The notes beneath the pieces were generated by a model. It made no database searches. It had not been told where the DNA came from and worked only from the letters and a program-made list of their open reading frames with translations. This document shows positions 17,361 through 26,525 of a stretch of DNA of 62,310 nt, piece by piece. Source of the stretch: an uncultured Ruminococcus sp. GTDB taxonomy: Bacteria; Bacillota; Clostridia; UBA1212. How positions within the stretch are numbered: the stretch's first letter is position 1; the number at the start of each line of letters is the position of its first letter. The stretch covers positions 1 to 62,310 of the forward strand of contig CADAZX010000006.1 of the NCBI GenBank assembly GCA_902792515.1, in the 5' to 3' direction. Position numbers and translations under genes: made by a program.

Positions 17361-18197
17361 TCACCCGAGCCTTCCGATAAGCTTCGGCAGCACCGGCTCG
17401 AACTTGACGCCGTACCAGTGGGAACTGTCGCCCTGGGTGTTCTTAATGCACTCGACCGTGTAGTCCGCAGCGATCGACGCCGCCTCGAAAATGCCCTTGC
17501 CCCTCATGAGCGCGCCGACAAAAGCGGAAGCGTAAACGTCGCCGGTTCCGTGGCATCCGCCGGGAAGCTGCTCGTGCCTGTAGTAGTCCGCCTTTTCGCG
17601 GTTTTCAAACCACACGCCCGTGAAGCCCTTTTCGAACCCGATGCCGGTCAGAACGACGTTTTTCGCTCCGAGGTCGAGAAGACGCTTCGTGATTTCGCGG
17701 ATATACATCGCGTCGTATTCGGTTTTGTACTCCATGCCGGTCAGAAGGCAGGCCTCGGTGATGTTCGGGAGAACGATATCCGCGCGCGCGACAAGCCTCT
17801 TCATCGACTCGACAAAAGCCATGTCAAAGCCCACGTAAAGGCGCCCGTTGTCGGCCATCGCCGGATCGACAATAACGACCGCGCCGTCTGCCGCAGTCTC
17901 CTCGAAAATCCTAAGGCAGTGGTCGATCTGCTCGCTGCTTCCGAGATAGCCCGTATAAAAACCGTCGAATTTGATATTGACGCGCTTCCAGTGGTCGCAG
18001 ATCTTGCCCATATCGCCTGTCAGGTCGCGGAAAGTGAACCCGTCAAAACCCGCGGTATGCGTCGAAAGAACCGCCGACGGCAGCACGGCCGTCTCGATCC
18101 CGCACGCCGAAATAATCGGCAGAGCGACTGTCAGCGAACACTGTCCCACGCAGGAAATGTCCTGGATCGTCAAAATTCTCTTGTACTCGTTACTCAT
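17361..18197 (-). CDS. pdxY: Pyridoxal/pyridoxamine kinase-like protein (PdxY/PfkB family)
   Basis: Ribokinase-like kinase, 278 residues, the usual PdxY length; expected to phosphorylate B6 vitamers to PLP-pathway esters with ATP in the cytoplasm. Visible: ILTIQDISCVGQCSLTVAL at the N-terminus, LSTHTAGF (vitamer-binding segment), TGYLGSSEQI, DPAMADNGRLY and the GCHGTGDVYASA anion-hole/catalytic motif with Asp near residue 222. GAGGTGA precedes the ATG at 18197; the longer upstream frame lacks such support. Expressed as a single gene after rnhA on the same strand (109-nt gap). The closely related hydroxymethylpyrimidine kinase is less likely because of the HTAGF segment. Confidence 0.85.
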   Translation of the reverse strand: MSNEYKRILTIQDISCVGQCSLTVALPIISACGIETAVLPSAVLSTHTAGFDGFTFRDLTGDMGKICDHWKRVNIKFDGFYTGYLGSSEQIDHCLRIFEETAADGAVVIVDPAMADNGRLYVGFDMAFVESMKRLVARADIVLPNITEACLLTGMEYKTEYDAMYIREITKRLLDLGAKNVVLTGIGFEKGFTGVWFENREKADYYRHEQLPGGCHGTGDVYASAFVGALMRGKGIFEAASIAADYTVECIKNTQGDSSHWYGVKFEPVLPKLIGRLG

Positions 18198-18306
18198 TTT
18201 TCTCACCTCATGTGTGAAGTCAAATATGTTGCCGCCGGGGCCGTTACCGGAAAATGCTCTCGTAAACCATCCGGAAATGTTCCCGCGCGATAGTCCCGCC
18301 TCTCTG

Positions 18307-18780
18307 TCAGCAGGTCTCAACCGTTATAGGATTTCCCTCCGTGTCAGGCGCCGTTCCCGCCGCGATCATTTTCGCGTACGCGACCGCGAGCCTGTCGCAC
18401 TCGTTGTTGTATTCGTTGTCGGCGTGTCCCTTCACTTTTATCCACCGGACCTTGTGAATCCTGCACAGCTCCGCAAGCTCCGTGACCAGGTCGACGTTCG
18501 CCTTGTTCTTGAAATTAATTTTCTCCCAGGCTTCGTACCAGCCGAGCGTAAAAGTGTTCACAACGTAGCTGCTGTCCGAGTAGAGATTCACGAAGCACGG
18601 CTCCTTCAAAAGCTTCAGCGCCTCGATCGGGCCCCGCAACTCCATTCTGTTGTTGGTGGTCTCCGGCTCGCCTCCGTATACTTTTTTGACGTGGCTGCGG
18701 TATATCAGAATCGCTCCGTACCCGCCGGGTCCCGGATTTCCCGAACACGCTCCGTCAGTGTAAATCGATACTTCCTTCAA
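18307..18780 (-). CDS. rnhA: Ribonuclease H (RNase HI)
   Basis: Endonuclease that cuts the RNA strand of RNA-DNA hybrids. YTDGACSGNPGPGGYGAIL carries the first catalytic Asp; Glu in NNRMELRG, Asp in YSDSSYVV and Asp in KGHADNEYNNECDRLA complete the DEDD site. 157 residues. No ATG fits; I assign a TTG start at 18780 with GGAGGGG five nt upstream. This TTG overlaps the TGA stop of proC (ATTTGA), indicating translational coupling. Confidence 0.93.
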   Translation of the reverse strand: MKEVSIYTDGACSGNPGPGGYGAILIYRSHVKKVYGGEPETTNNRMELRGPIEALKLLKEPCFVNLYSDSSYVVNTFTLGWYEAWEKINFKNKANVDLVTELAELCRIHKVRWIKVKGHADNEYNNECDRLAVAYAKMIAAGTAPDTEGNPITVETC

Positions 18781-19610
18781 ATGTACCCCTCCGTTTTGAC
18801 CGCCTTCGCGCGGCACGCGTCCATTCCCTCGAGAACGGCCTTCTTGAATCCCGCCTTCTCAAGCGCGTCGACAGCGGCTATCGTTGTGCCGCCCGGAGAA
18901 CAGACCTCGTCGCGAAGAACGGCGGGATGCTTTCCTTTCTCAAGCAAAAATCCGGCGGTCCCGAACATCGCCCTCTCCGCCATCTCGAGTCCCTGCGCAC
19001 GCGTAAATCCGACCTTGACAGCATAGTCGGCCATCGCCTCGATCATCATACAAAAATACGCCGGACTGGAAGAAGTCACCGCGATCATCTCATCGATCAT
19101 TTTCTCGCTCGCGACCTCGATAACGCTTCCGACCGCTTCAAGGATCTTCATAATACCGCTTTTGAGTTCTGCGTCGCGCGCGTTTCCGGCGTCAAAATTC
19201 ACGAAAAACGCACCCGTAATGCCCATTCCCGTTTGAGCCGGCAGATTCGGAATAAGCCTCACAAGCTTCGTGTCCCTGCCCAGAATATCCAGGTACGACG
19301 TCGCGGTAACGCCCGCGGCAACCGACACGACCGCCTTTCCGCCCTTCGCGTCCCTCACGGCGTCTTTTATCTTCTTAGAAACGGCGCCTGTAACCGCAGG
19401 TTTCACGCACACGAAAATAATATCCGCTTTCTCCGCGGCCTCTTCCTCGCTCCCGCACACGTTTACACCGTATTTATCCGCGAGCGCAGCGGTTTTTCCG
19501 CCGTCCATGTCGAAAACGAACACGTCTCCGCCGTCCGCGGCCCCTTTTGCCACGGTTCCCGACACGAGCGCTCCGCCCATTGCTCCGCAGCCTATGAACG
19601 CAAGTTTCAT
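18777..19610 (-). CDS. proC: Pyrroline-5-carboxylate reductase
   Basis: Final step of proline synthesis: NAD(P)H reduction of pyrroline-5-carboxylate. 277 residues; MKLAFIGCGAMGGALVSG is the Rossmann loop, followed by FVCVKP, RLIPNLPAQTGMGITG, and the conserved C-terminal SSSPAYFCMMIEA and SPGGTTIAAVDALEKAGF. GGAAGGAG precedes the ATG at 19610. First gene of a proC-rnhA operon with a clear promoter. Confidence 0.95.
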   Translation of the reverse strand: MKLAFIGCGAMGGALVSGTVAKGAADGGDVFVFDMDGGKTAALADKYGVNVCGSEEEAAEKADIIFVCVKPAVTGAVSKKIKDAVRDAKGGKAVVSVAAGVTATSYLDILGRDTKLVRLIPNLPAQTGMGITGAFFVNFDAGNARDAELKSGIMKILEAVGSVIEVASEKMIDEMIAVTSSSPAYFCMMIEAMADYAVKVGFTRAQGLEMAERAMFGTAGFLLEKGKHPAVLRDEVCSPGGTTIAAVDALEKAGFKKAVLEGMDACRAKAVKTEGYI

Positions 19611-19710
19611 AAAATCAGCTCCTTCCGTTCGCGCCGCCGTCCCCTTCCCGGAGACGCGCTCCGCCGTTCCGTCCTGTCTGTGATACCCGCAAAACGGGCA
19701 ACACGTTTTT

Positions 19711-19739
19711 ATTATACACCAAAAATCGCGCCTATGCAA
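19711..19739 (-). promoter_or_regulatory. Promoter of proC-rnhA
   Basis: Minus-strand -35 TTGCAT (19734-19739) and perfect -10 TATAAT (19711-19716), 17-nt spacer. Confidence 0.85.
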
Positions 19740-19840
19740 ACGAAAAAACGCTCCATTTCCGCCGTTTTCCCGCTGTTTTCGCAATGTTTGCGCACCCCGG
19801 CAGTCAATAAACACAAATAAACACTGTCAGTTTATATTTA

Positions 19841-19869
19841 TTGCGCGCGAAGGCGAAATCTGTTAAAAT
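19841..19869 (+). promoter_or_regulatory. Promoter of the surface amidase
   Basis: -35 TTGCGC (19841-19846) and -10 TAAAAT (19864-19869), 17-nt spacer; an inverted repeat TAAAC/GTTTA lies just upstream. The rest of the 339-nt divergent gap shows no gene. Confidence 0.7.
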
Positions 19870-19949
19870 AAACCGACGTCAAAAACGCCATCCCGCCCAT
19901 TGCTACGATCTCATTCGCAAAACCGGGGCGCACAACGAAAGGCCCTCTT

Positions 19950-21590
19950 ATGTTACTTAAGCAAAAAATCAAGTTCGAAACGAAAACCACCCGCGCACAA
20001 AAGCCACGCTACCGCTTCGCTGCAGCCGCTTTTGCCGTCGCTTTTCTCCTCTGCCTGCTTTCGGGAATGCTTCCCGCACGCGCGCAGAACCTCGTGATCT
20101 GTCTCGATCCCGGCCACGGGGGAAACGACTCCGGCGCCAGCAGAACCGTCGACGGCGTTCTCTACGAGGAGAAGACATGCAACCTGAAAATCGCGATGGC
20201 GGCCAAAAAATATCTTTCCGAATACAAAGGCGTCGACGTCGTAATGACGCGCACCGGCGACGAAAAGCTCACAAACGCGCAGCGTGTCTCGCGCTCCAAC
20301 GCCATGGGCGCCCACGTGCTCGTCTCGATCCACAACAACTCGGCCGACTCGGCCGACGTCAGCGGCGTCCTCGCCTGCTGCGCCAACAGCGCCTACCGCC
20401 CCGATCTCACAAAAATCACACAGGACCTCAGCCGCTCGATCATCTCCAGAATGACGTCTCTCGGCCTTCAGGACCGCGGTCTTCTCACAACTATGGCCAA
20501 CACCGCCACCTACCACGCCTGGTACCCCGACGGCTCGCTTCAGGACTACTACGGAATGGTCATGCGCTCCATTCGCGGCGGTTTCCCCGGCCTCATCATC
20601 GAGTGCTGCTTCATCAGCAACCCTGACGACGTCCGCAAATACCTCTCAACCGACGAAAAGCTCGACTCCCTCGGCCGCAGCATCGCGCTGGGAATCGCCG
20701 ACTACTACCACCTCTCAACCGAGACGGCCTATGTTGCGGAAACGCGCCACCCTGTCGACGGAAGAGCGCTCACCTTTGACGAAGACTACAAGCGCGCTCT
20801 TTTCTTCCCTCTTGAAGGGACTTCGATCGGCGGAACGTCCGACGCCGTTTTCACCCGTGCGGGCGGTCCCAAAGTCCACCTCGACTACATGGGAATGGCC
20901 GTCAACGCCGCCGACTTCAGTCACGTCGTAATGTCTCTCAAATCCTCCGTTCCCGGCGCCACTCTTAAAGTCTACGCCGGCGACGAACTCATAATCGAAC
21001 CCGACGAGGCCTTCAGCTACACGCTCACGCTTACCGGCGAATACAGTGATTACGTGCTTAACCTCTCCACTCTTCCCGTCTGGGACAAGGCCTTCAACTT
21101 TTTCCGCTTCGAGCTCGGCGGAGCCGACTCTTTCTCGATTCGCTCTCTCGAATTCCACCCTGCCGGCGACGGCTGCATAAGCGGGGAAGAGCCCAATCCG
21201 GCAACGCCGACGCCTACGCCTACACCTGCTCCGACTCCTACGCCGACCCCAACTCCCGAGCCCACCGAAGCTCCCACTCCGGAACCGACTCCCGAGCCGA
21301 CAGCGGTCCCGACCGAAGTTCCTACGGAAGTTCCTACCGACGAACCCACCGCGACGCCTTCCGAAACTCCTGAAGTGACAGCCTCCGAAGAAACGCCCTC
21401 ACCGTCTGAACCGGCAACGACTCCTTCAGACGACCCGGACATCACCCCCGCGGACGCGACACCCGAAAGCGGCGAACCCCTCCCGAAAGGCTGCAAAAGC
21501 TCGTCCTACGGTCTGCTCCTTCTCCTCGCGGCAGTCACCCTGATCCTCATCATCGCGCTGGCTATCCTCTTCAAAAAGCCCTCCAAATAG
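19950..21590 (+). CDS. Surface-anchored N-acetylmuramoyl-L-alanine amidase (Amidase_3)
   Basis: Peptidoglycan hydrolase cutting the MurNAc-L-Ala bond. 546 residues: signal peptide/anchor (22-45), Amidase_3 catalytic domain (~47-255) with zinc/catalytic residues His56 (LDPGHGG), Glu74 (EEKTCNL), His128 (SIHNNS) and Glu218 (IIECCF), a beta-rich domain of unknown type (~265-405), a long Pro/Thr/Glu repeat (PTPTPTPEPT style, ~410-510) and a terminal helix ending FKKPSK. The proline-rich stalk would span the wall. No LPXTG. Rather than a cortex or cell-separation specialist I can only call it an envelope-remodelling enzyme. Confidence 0.92.
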   Translation: MLLKQKIKFETKTTRAQKPRYRFAAAAFAVAFLLCLLSGMLPARAQNLVICLDPGHGGNDSGASRTVDGVLYEEKTCNLKIAMAAKKYLSEYKGVDVVMTRTGDEKLTNAQRVSRSNAMGAHVLVSIHNNSADSADVSGVLACCANSAYRPDLTKITQDLSRSIISRMTSLGLQDRGLLTTMANTATYHAWYPDGSLQDYYGMVMRSIRGGFPGLIIECCFISNPDDVRKYLSTDEKLDSLGRSIALGIADYYHLSTETAYVAETRHPVDGRALTFDEDYKRALFFPLEGTSIGGTSDAVFTRAGGPKVHLDYMGMAVNAADFSHVVMSLKSSVPGATLKVYAGDELIIEPDEAFSYTLTLTGEYSDYVLNLSTLPVWDKAFNFFRFELGGADSFSIRSLEFHPAGDGCISGEEPNPATPTPTPTPAPTPTPTPTPEPTEAPTPEPTPEPTAVPTEVPTEVPTDEPTATPSETPEVTASEETPSPSEPATTPSDDPDITPADATPESGEPLPKGCKSSSYGLLLLLAAVTLILIIALAILFKKPSK

Positions 21591-21658
21591 GCAAAAACTC
21601 ACAGGCATCCGCCGTGCGGCGCCACCCAAAAAAGCCGCCGCGTCATAATCATCCAGCC

Positions 21659-21701
21659 GAGAAGCCGGCGTCCCCCTATCGCTCGGGGCCGCCGGCTTCT
21701 C
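21659..21701. terminator. Strong hairpin between convergent amidase and ricT genes
   Basis: 11-bp GAGAAGCCGGC/GCCGGCTTCTC plus an inner CCCC/GGGG. No T tract follows on either strand, so terminator function is only likely from its position. Confidence 0.5.
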
Positions 21702-21723
21702 CATAAATCAGCTGCGACAAAAC

Positions 21724-23151
21724 TCAGTTGTCCCTGTTTCTGTTTTCCTTATTCTTGTTCGGCCCGAACTGCCGGGTTCTCTTGACTCCCTGGCCTCCCT
21801 TTCTCGGGCCCGAGTGGAAGGAATTCCTCTGGCGGTTCTTTGCCGGCTCGGAGGACTCCTCCTCGCCCGCGGGTCTTAAAGTATTTTTCCTGTTGTTTCT
21901 TCTCTGCTTTCCCTGCCTGAATTTAGGCATATTCCCGCGTTCTCTGCCGGTTCCGCGACCGTTTTCCCCGCCTTCTCCGGCACCCTGGAACGCCCCGGAA
22001 GCATATCCGGAACCGGAGCCTGATCCGTCATCCGTGCCCGAAACGGAGCCCGAACCGGTCCTGAAGCCGTTGCCCTGCTCGCCCCTGTCGGTTCTTTCGC
22101 CGCGTGTGCCGTCATCCGCGCCTCTCGCGCCGCCGTCATATGAGCGCTTCCTCGTATCCTGTCTGTTTTTCTGGCGGTAGGGTTTCTCCTGCGAATCGCC
22201 CCGTTCACGGTCGCCGCGGTCACCCTGGCTCTGGTTGCCGCCCTCCTCCGCGGAACTTCTTTCAGGTTTCCGCCTCACAATCTCCTCGTCAAGCTCGTCG
22301 CGCTCCTTCTTCCTGAGCGCAATATACTCGCTGCGCTCCTGGTCCGTGAGCTGGCGGATGTCGTCCACGCCGTACGACTTGATCTCGAAATTCTGCTCGA
22401 GTCCGACCTTAACGGTGCACGTCTCTTTGAGCATATTTACAACTATGATCTTCCCGGGGCCGTCCGGAGTCATAATAAGCGAGCCGTTTTTCGGCATGAT
22501 GCCGTGCGCGTACTCATACGCCGGCTCCTCGTGCCTGATGCAGCAAAGAAGCTTGCCGCAGTTGCCCGAGTACTTCGCCGGGTTGCTTGTCAGACCCTGG
22601 TCCTTCGCCATCTTGATCGTAACCGGTTCAAACGTCGTCATGAAGCTCTGACAGCAGAACTGCCTGCCGCAGACGCCGAGTCCGCCGACGATCTTCGCGT
22701 GTTCCCTCGGTCCCACCTGAACCATTTCAATTCGCGTCCTGATGAGCGGCGCAAGCTCCTTCACAAGGTTTCTGAAGTCGATGCGCTGATCCGACATATA
22801 TGTAAAAACGGCTCTCGAGCGGTCAAGCGTAAACTCCGTCTTGAAAAGCTTCATCTCGAGGCCTTCCTCTTCTATCTTCTGCTTGCAGATTTGAAACGCC
22901 TTCCTCGCAAGTTCCGCGTTTTCTGAGGCGTCGGCAAGATCCTTATCCGTCGCGATCCTCACGACCTGCCTGAGTTCCGTTCCCTCCGGCTCCTTTTCGA
23001 CCTCTTTTGATCCGTAAACGATCTCTCCGAGTCCGAGTCCGTAGGCGGTCTCAACTACCACAAAATCCCCCGGCTCCGGTGAGTTTTTCCCGGGGTTGTA
23101 CATAATAATCTTTCCGTTAGGCGTCAGTCTAACGCCGCAAATTCTGGCCAT
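21724..23151 (-). CDS. ricT: RicT (YaaT) PSP1-domain protein with a long disordered tail
   Basis: Subunit of the RicA-RicF-RicT complex that in Bacillus carries Fe-S clusters and directs RNase Y mRNA processing. Residues 1-~275 match RicT: PGDFVVVETAYGLGLGEIVYG, then YMSDQRIDFRNLVKELA and the cluster cysteines Cys161, Cys166-167, Cys198, Cys203-204 (CGRQFCC; NCGKLLCC). The remaining ~200 residues are low complexity, rich in Arg, Gly, Asn, Gln and Ser, a tail absent from the ~275-residue Bacillus form. Located directly downstream of holB, the classic Bacillota arrangement. The tail may bind RNA (inference). Confidence 0.93.
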   Translation of the reverse strand: MARICGVRLTPNGKIIMYNPGKNSPEPGDFVVVETAYGLGLGEIVYGSKEVEKEPEGTELRQVVRIATDKDLADASENAELARKAFQICKQKIEEEGLEMKLFKTEFTLDRSRAVFTYMSDQRIDFRNLVKELAPLIRTRIEMVQVGPREHAKIVGGLGVCGRQFCCQSFMTTFEPVTIKMAKDQGLTSNPAKYSGNCGKLLCCIRHEEPAYEYAHGIMPKNGSLIMTPDGPGKIIVVNMLKETCTVKVGLEQNFEIKSYGVDDIRQLTDQERSEYIALRKKERDELDEEIVRRKPERSSAEEGGNQSQGDRGDRERGDSQEKPYRQKNRQDTRKRSYDGGARGADDGTRGERTDRGEQGNGFRTGSGSVSGTDDGSGSGSGYASGAFQGAGEGGENGRGTGRERGNMPKFRQGKQRRNNRKNTLRPAGEEESSEPAKNRQRNSFHSGPRKGGQGVKRTRQFGPNKNKENRNRDN

Positions 23152-23277
23152 AAAATCTCCTTGTCACGCCCAAAACGCGTGAACTGTTGTTCTTCTGTAA
23201 TCAAATTCCGCCGGCTTTTCACGAAGTCCGTTCATGGTTCAAGCGCCGGCCGGTTTCCCTAAAAATTCCCTGACCGC

Positions 23278-24294
23278 TCAGCCCGCGATCCTTATCAGCA
23301 TGTTGTCGGTAGCAAGCTCCGGCATCGCGTTTCTCGCGAGATTTCTGTAGCACGTGTCTATCTCGGTCAGCGCGTTTTTCAGCCTGTAATATCCGGTGTC
23401 CCTTGCCATCGCCGAAAGCTGCTCTTTCAAATCGGGATTCATGATCTCCGTTTTCGAGCCGAACCTTGCGATCAGCATAGCGTCCCTCGTGAACGACATC
23501 ATCGAAAAGAACGCAAAATCGTAATTCTTGTTGCGCACGTCGATAATCGACGAAATCGCCGCTTTCGCTCCGTTTTTCCCCGCGTAAAGGTCGGAAAGCT
23601 TCTCCACAAGCTCGATTCTCGCGCGGATCAGCTCACCGCCGTCGGCGCAAAGCTCGCCTACTCTTCCCATGAGGCCGTCCGCATACGCGCACAGAAGCGA
23701 CGTGTCGATTTCGGGAAGAACGCTTCCGGAACGCGCGCTTTCGTCCCGCAGCTCACGGTACTTTTGGATTATCTCGCTGTCCGTGTTTCTCCGGAATTCG
23801 ATCCCCACTGCCCTCGATTTAACCGTTTCGAGAAGCGGCAGAACGCTGTCGCAGAGCAGAATGATCAGCGTATATGCCGGCGGCTCCTCGAACGTCTTAA
23901 GCAGCGCGTTTTGCGCGGATTCGTTCATCTTGTCTGCTCGGTCGACGATAAAAACCTTCTTCCGGGAAAAAACCGGCGCCTTGAAAACCTCATCGCATAT
24001 CTGTGTTCTGACCGCCTCGACGCCAATCTGGGTCTTCTTTTCCTCAGGGGAGATAATTCTCAGATCGACGTTGTTTCCGCTCTCTCCCAGCTGGCACGCC
24101 CTGCACCTGCCGCATTTCCGGCCGTTCACCGGAGCGCCGCACATGGCGAGCCCCGCAAACTCAAGCGCAAACGTCATTTTGCCGATTCCGTCCGGTCCGC
24201 TGAAAATATAGGCATGGCTGAGCATTTCGCTTTCCACAGCCGCGGAAAGTCTTCTCTTAACGTCTTCCTGTCCGATAAGCTTCTCGAACGCCAT
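23278..24294 (-). CDS. holB: DNA polymerase III delta' subunit
   Basis: Clamp-loader subunit. 338 residues. FEKLIGQEDVKRRLSAAVES, SHAYIFSGPDGIGKMTFALE (a P-loop whose final Ser/Thr is Met, as expected for a subunit that need not hydrolyse ATP), a four-cysteine zinc module (CGAPVNGRKCGRCRACQ) and NALLKTFEEPP. I start at ATG 24294 (MAFEKL); a TTG four codons upstream is possible but has poor spacing to GAGAGGAG. It precedes ricT with a 126-nt gap and follows the malic enzyme-like gene by 28 nt. Confidence 0.93.
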   Translation of the reverse strand: MAFEKLIGQEDVKRRLSAAVESEMLSHAYIFSGPDGIGKMTFALEFAGLAMCGAPVNGRKCGRCRACQLGESGNNVDLRIISPEEKKTQIGVEAVRTQICDEVFKAPVFSRKKVFIVDRADKMNESAQNALLKTFEEPPAYTLIILLCDSVLPLLETVKSRAVGIEFRRNTDSEIIQKYRELRDESARSGSVLPEIDTSLLCAYADGLMGRVGELCADGGELIRARIELVEKLSDLYAGKNGAKAAISSIIDVRNKNYDFAFFSMMSFTRDAMLIARFGSKTEIMNPDLKEQLSAMARDTGYYRLKNALTEIDTCYRNLARNAMPELATDNMLIRIAG

Positions 24295-24322
24295 CCTATT
24301 TTTCAACTCCTCTCACAAAACG

Positions 24323-25531
24323 TCAGCGCGAAACGGTCGGCACGTATCCGCCCTGGGTAGACGCCCCCGAGCTCACCGCAGCCGCCTTAACCGCGTCCGC
24401 AATCCTGCCGCACAGAATCTGCCGCGACTCCGGATCCACCGGGAAAGGCAGTATGTTCTCCACGGAGAGCTCGTCCTCGCTCACAGCACCTGCAAGCGCG
24501 TCCGCCGCAGCGAAAAGCATCTCGTCGTTGATCTCTTTCGCCTTCGCGTCCAGGGTACCTCTCAGAAGCCCCGGGAACACAAAAATGCTGCTGATCTGAT
24601 TCGGCCTGTCGCTTCTGCCGGTCGCGTATATAAACGCTCCGCCTTTTTGAGCGTTCTCCGCCATGATCTCCGGAATCGGATTCGCCATCGCGAAAATAAC
24701 AGGCTTTTCCGCCATTGTCGCCACGTCTTCCGCGGTGATCACATTGGCCGCCGAAAGTCCTATAAACACGTCCGCACCTTTTAAAGCGGTCTTGATCTTT
24801 CCTCTGATTCCGCGCGGATTTGTCTTCGCGAACAGCTCCTGAAGCTCCGGATTTCCCGCACACCGTCTCTCGAGAAGCACTCCGTTCTTGTCACACATGA
24901 CTATGTCGCGAACTCCCGCCTTAAGAAGCATCTCCGCGACGGCAGTCCCCGCGGCGCCGCATCCGCTTATAACGGTTTTCGCCTCGCCTAGCGTCTTTCC
25001 CGCAAGCTTCAGCGCGTTTTTAAGCGCCGCCAGCACCGCCACGGCCGTACCTTCGCGGCTGTCGTTATAAACCGGAACGGCGCATCTTGCTTTAAGTTCC
25101 CGCTCCACCTCGTAGCACTCGGGCGCGGAAATTCCCTCAAGCAGAAAACCGCTGTAACCGAATTCAAGACTCGCGATAATTCCGCTCAGCGCCGCCGCGT
25201 CTTTGCAATCCACGCAAACCGGAACCGCGTCGACACCGCCGAAGGTTTTGAGCACCGCGGCCTTTCCTTCAAGAAGCGGAAGGCTTGCCGCCGGTCCGAT
25301 ATCTCCAAGTTCAAGAACCGAAGTCCCGTTTGAAACCACTGCTACGGTATTCCAGCGGCGCGTCATCGAAAACGATTTGTTGCGGTTCGCCTTGATCTCA
25401 AGGCACGTTTCCGCCACTCCGGGTATGTATGCGAGTGAAACGTCGTAAGGAGTATCAAGCGGCACGCGCACGTGCGTCTCGATCTTCCCCTTGATCTCTC
25501 TGTGCATTTCAATCGGCAGACTTTCTTCCAT
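24323..25531 (-). CDS. Malic enzyme-like protein with altered metal site
   Basis: 402 residues, length of small bacterial NAD(P)-malic enzymes (oxidative decarboxylation of malate to pyruvate). Conserved: Tyr35 in SLAYIPGVAETC, Lys90 in PLLEGKAAVLK, GDIGP, and a Rossmann domain (VISGCGAAGTAVAEMLL) with the FAMANPIPEI stretch. Oddity: the usual LEDI metal segment reads LEGI (Gly133) and HDDQHGTA reads NDSREGTA (Ser158), so two of the three expected acidic metal ligands are missing while Glu132 and Asp157 remain. It may be an inactive or repurposed homologue. Lies in a co-directional cluster with an aldo/keto reductase upstream (37 nt) and holB downstream. Confidence 0.85.
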   Translation of the reverse strand: MEESLPIEMHREIKGKIETHVRVPLDTPYDVSLAYIPGVAETCLEIKANRNKSFSMTRRWNTVAVVSNGTSVLELGDIGPAASLPLLEGKAAVLKTFGGVDAVPVCVDCKDAAALSGIIASLEFGYSGFLLEGISAPECYEVERELKARCAVPVYNDSREGTAVAVLAALKNALKLAGKTLGEAKTVISGCGAAGTAVAEMLLKAGVRDIVMCDKNGVLLERRCAGNPELQELFAKTNPRGIRGKIKTALKGADVFIGLSAANVITAEDVATMAEKPVIFAMANPIPEIMAENAQKGGAFIYATGRSDRPNQISSIFVFPGLLRGTLDAKAKEINDEMLFAAADALAGAVSEDELSVENILPFPVDPESRQILCGRIADAVKAAAVSSGASTQGGYVPTVSR

Positions 25532-25568
25532 AAATTCAACTCCCCGATAGCCTAAGCCTCCGTCCGCG

Positions 25569-26525
25569 TCATTTTCCCGACGCGTCGCACCCCGCTTTCA
25601 GCGACGATTCCAGCTGCTCTTTTGTCCTCGAACCGACGATCAGCGACACCGGAAAAGGCGCCTCAAGCATCTTGCGCAGCGCAAGCTCCGCCACCGGCAT
25701 TCCTCTCATGCGGGCCTCCCCGCTCAGTCTTTTGTAGATTTCAACATTTTCCGCGCAAAAATATCTGTCGCGGCACTTCCCCGGCTCCATAAGCGGATTC
25801 CCTTCGCCGTCAAACTTAAGCTTCGAAAAGAACCCCTTCGCCTGCGAGCTGTACGCAAAAAGCGCTTTCCCCGATTTCTCAAGAAAACCGAAATATCCGT
25901 CGTCCATCTCGGCCAGAGTTTTGTCGTAAACACGTCCCGGAGCCGTTTTGGCAAGTCCCCACTTGATCTGCACCGCGGGAACAGGTCCCAGCCCGCGCTT
26001 CACGGCCTCCCTGTCGGCTTCTCTCACTCTCGAAGCGGTAAAGTTCGAAAGCCCGTAGCTCCTTATGAGCCCTTCCTTCCTGAAACCCTCGAGCACCTCG
26101 ATGAACATGCCGCAGTCTTTGCAAGGATCGTCCCTGTGAAGCCAGTAGATGTCGACGTAATCGACCCCAAGACACAAAAGACTCTCTTCCAGATCGCTTC
26201 TGATCTCCTCCGGTGTCAGCCTCGAAACCGAGTAATCGTCAAGCTGCGGAAAGCCGCCCTTTGTCGCCAGAACAACGTTCTGCCTCGCGCGTCTGCTTCT
26301 CAGCCACTCCCCGATCGTCTTCTCGCTCGAATGTCTCTCTCCGGGCAGATAGTCCGAGTAAACGTGCGCCGTATCAATCGACCTGCCGCCGTATCCGGTG
26401 TAAGTGTCGAGTAGTTCAAACGCCTGTTCGCGCGGAATCGTCTTTCCGTAATAATCGGTGCCGAGCGCTATACACGAAACCGGAATGCCGCTGTCTCCAA
26501 GTAAAAACTCTTTCATCGCGGTCAC
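25569..26525 (-). CDS. Aldo/keto reductase
   Basis: NADPH-dependent oxidoreductase with a TIM barrel, 318 residues. Catalytic tetrad residues are visible: Asp51 and Tyr56 (SIDTAHVYSDY), Lys near 89 (LATKGG) and His near 130 (DIYWLHRDD); a C-terminal IVGSRTKEQL provides the cofactor phosphate-binding stretch. The start is a GTG that overlaps the preceding TGA; an ATG nine nt further in (MKEFLLG) is an alternative. Physiological substrate unknown. Confidence 0.9.
   Translation of the reverse strand: MTAMKEFLLGDSGIPVSCIALGTDYYGKTIPREQAFELLDTYTGYGGRSIDTAHVYSDYLPGERHSSEKTIGEWLRSRRARQNVVLATKGGFPQLDDYSVSRLTPEEIRSDLEESLLCLGVDYVDIYWLHRDDPCKDCGMFIEVLEGFRKEGLIRSYGLSNFTASRVREADREAVKRGLGPVPAVQIKWGLAKTAPGRVYDKTLAEMDDGYFGFLEKSGKALFAYSSQAKGFFSKLKFDGEGNPLMEPGKCRDRYFCAENVEIYKRLSGEARMRGMPVAELALRKMLEAPFPVSLIVGSRTKEQLESSLKAGCDASGK

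Noticed and set aside
24294..24306. TTG start four codons upstream of holB ATG
   Set aside because: Shine-Dalgarno directly abuts the TTG; ATG 24294 aligns with the family N-terminus.
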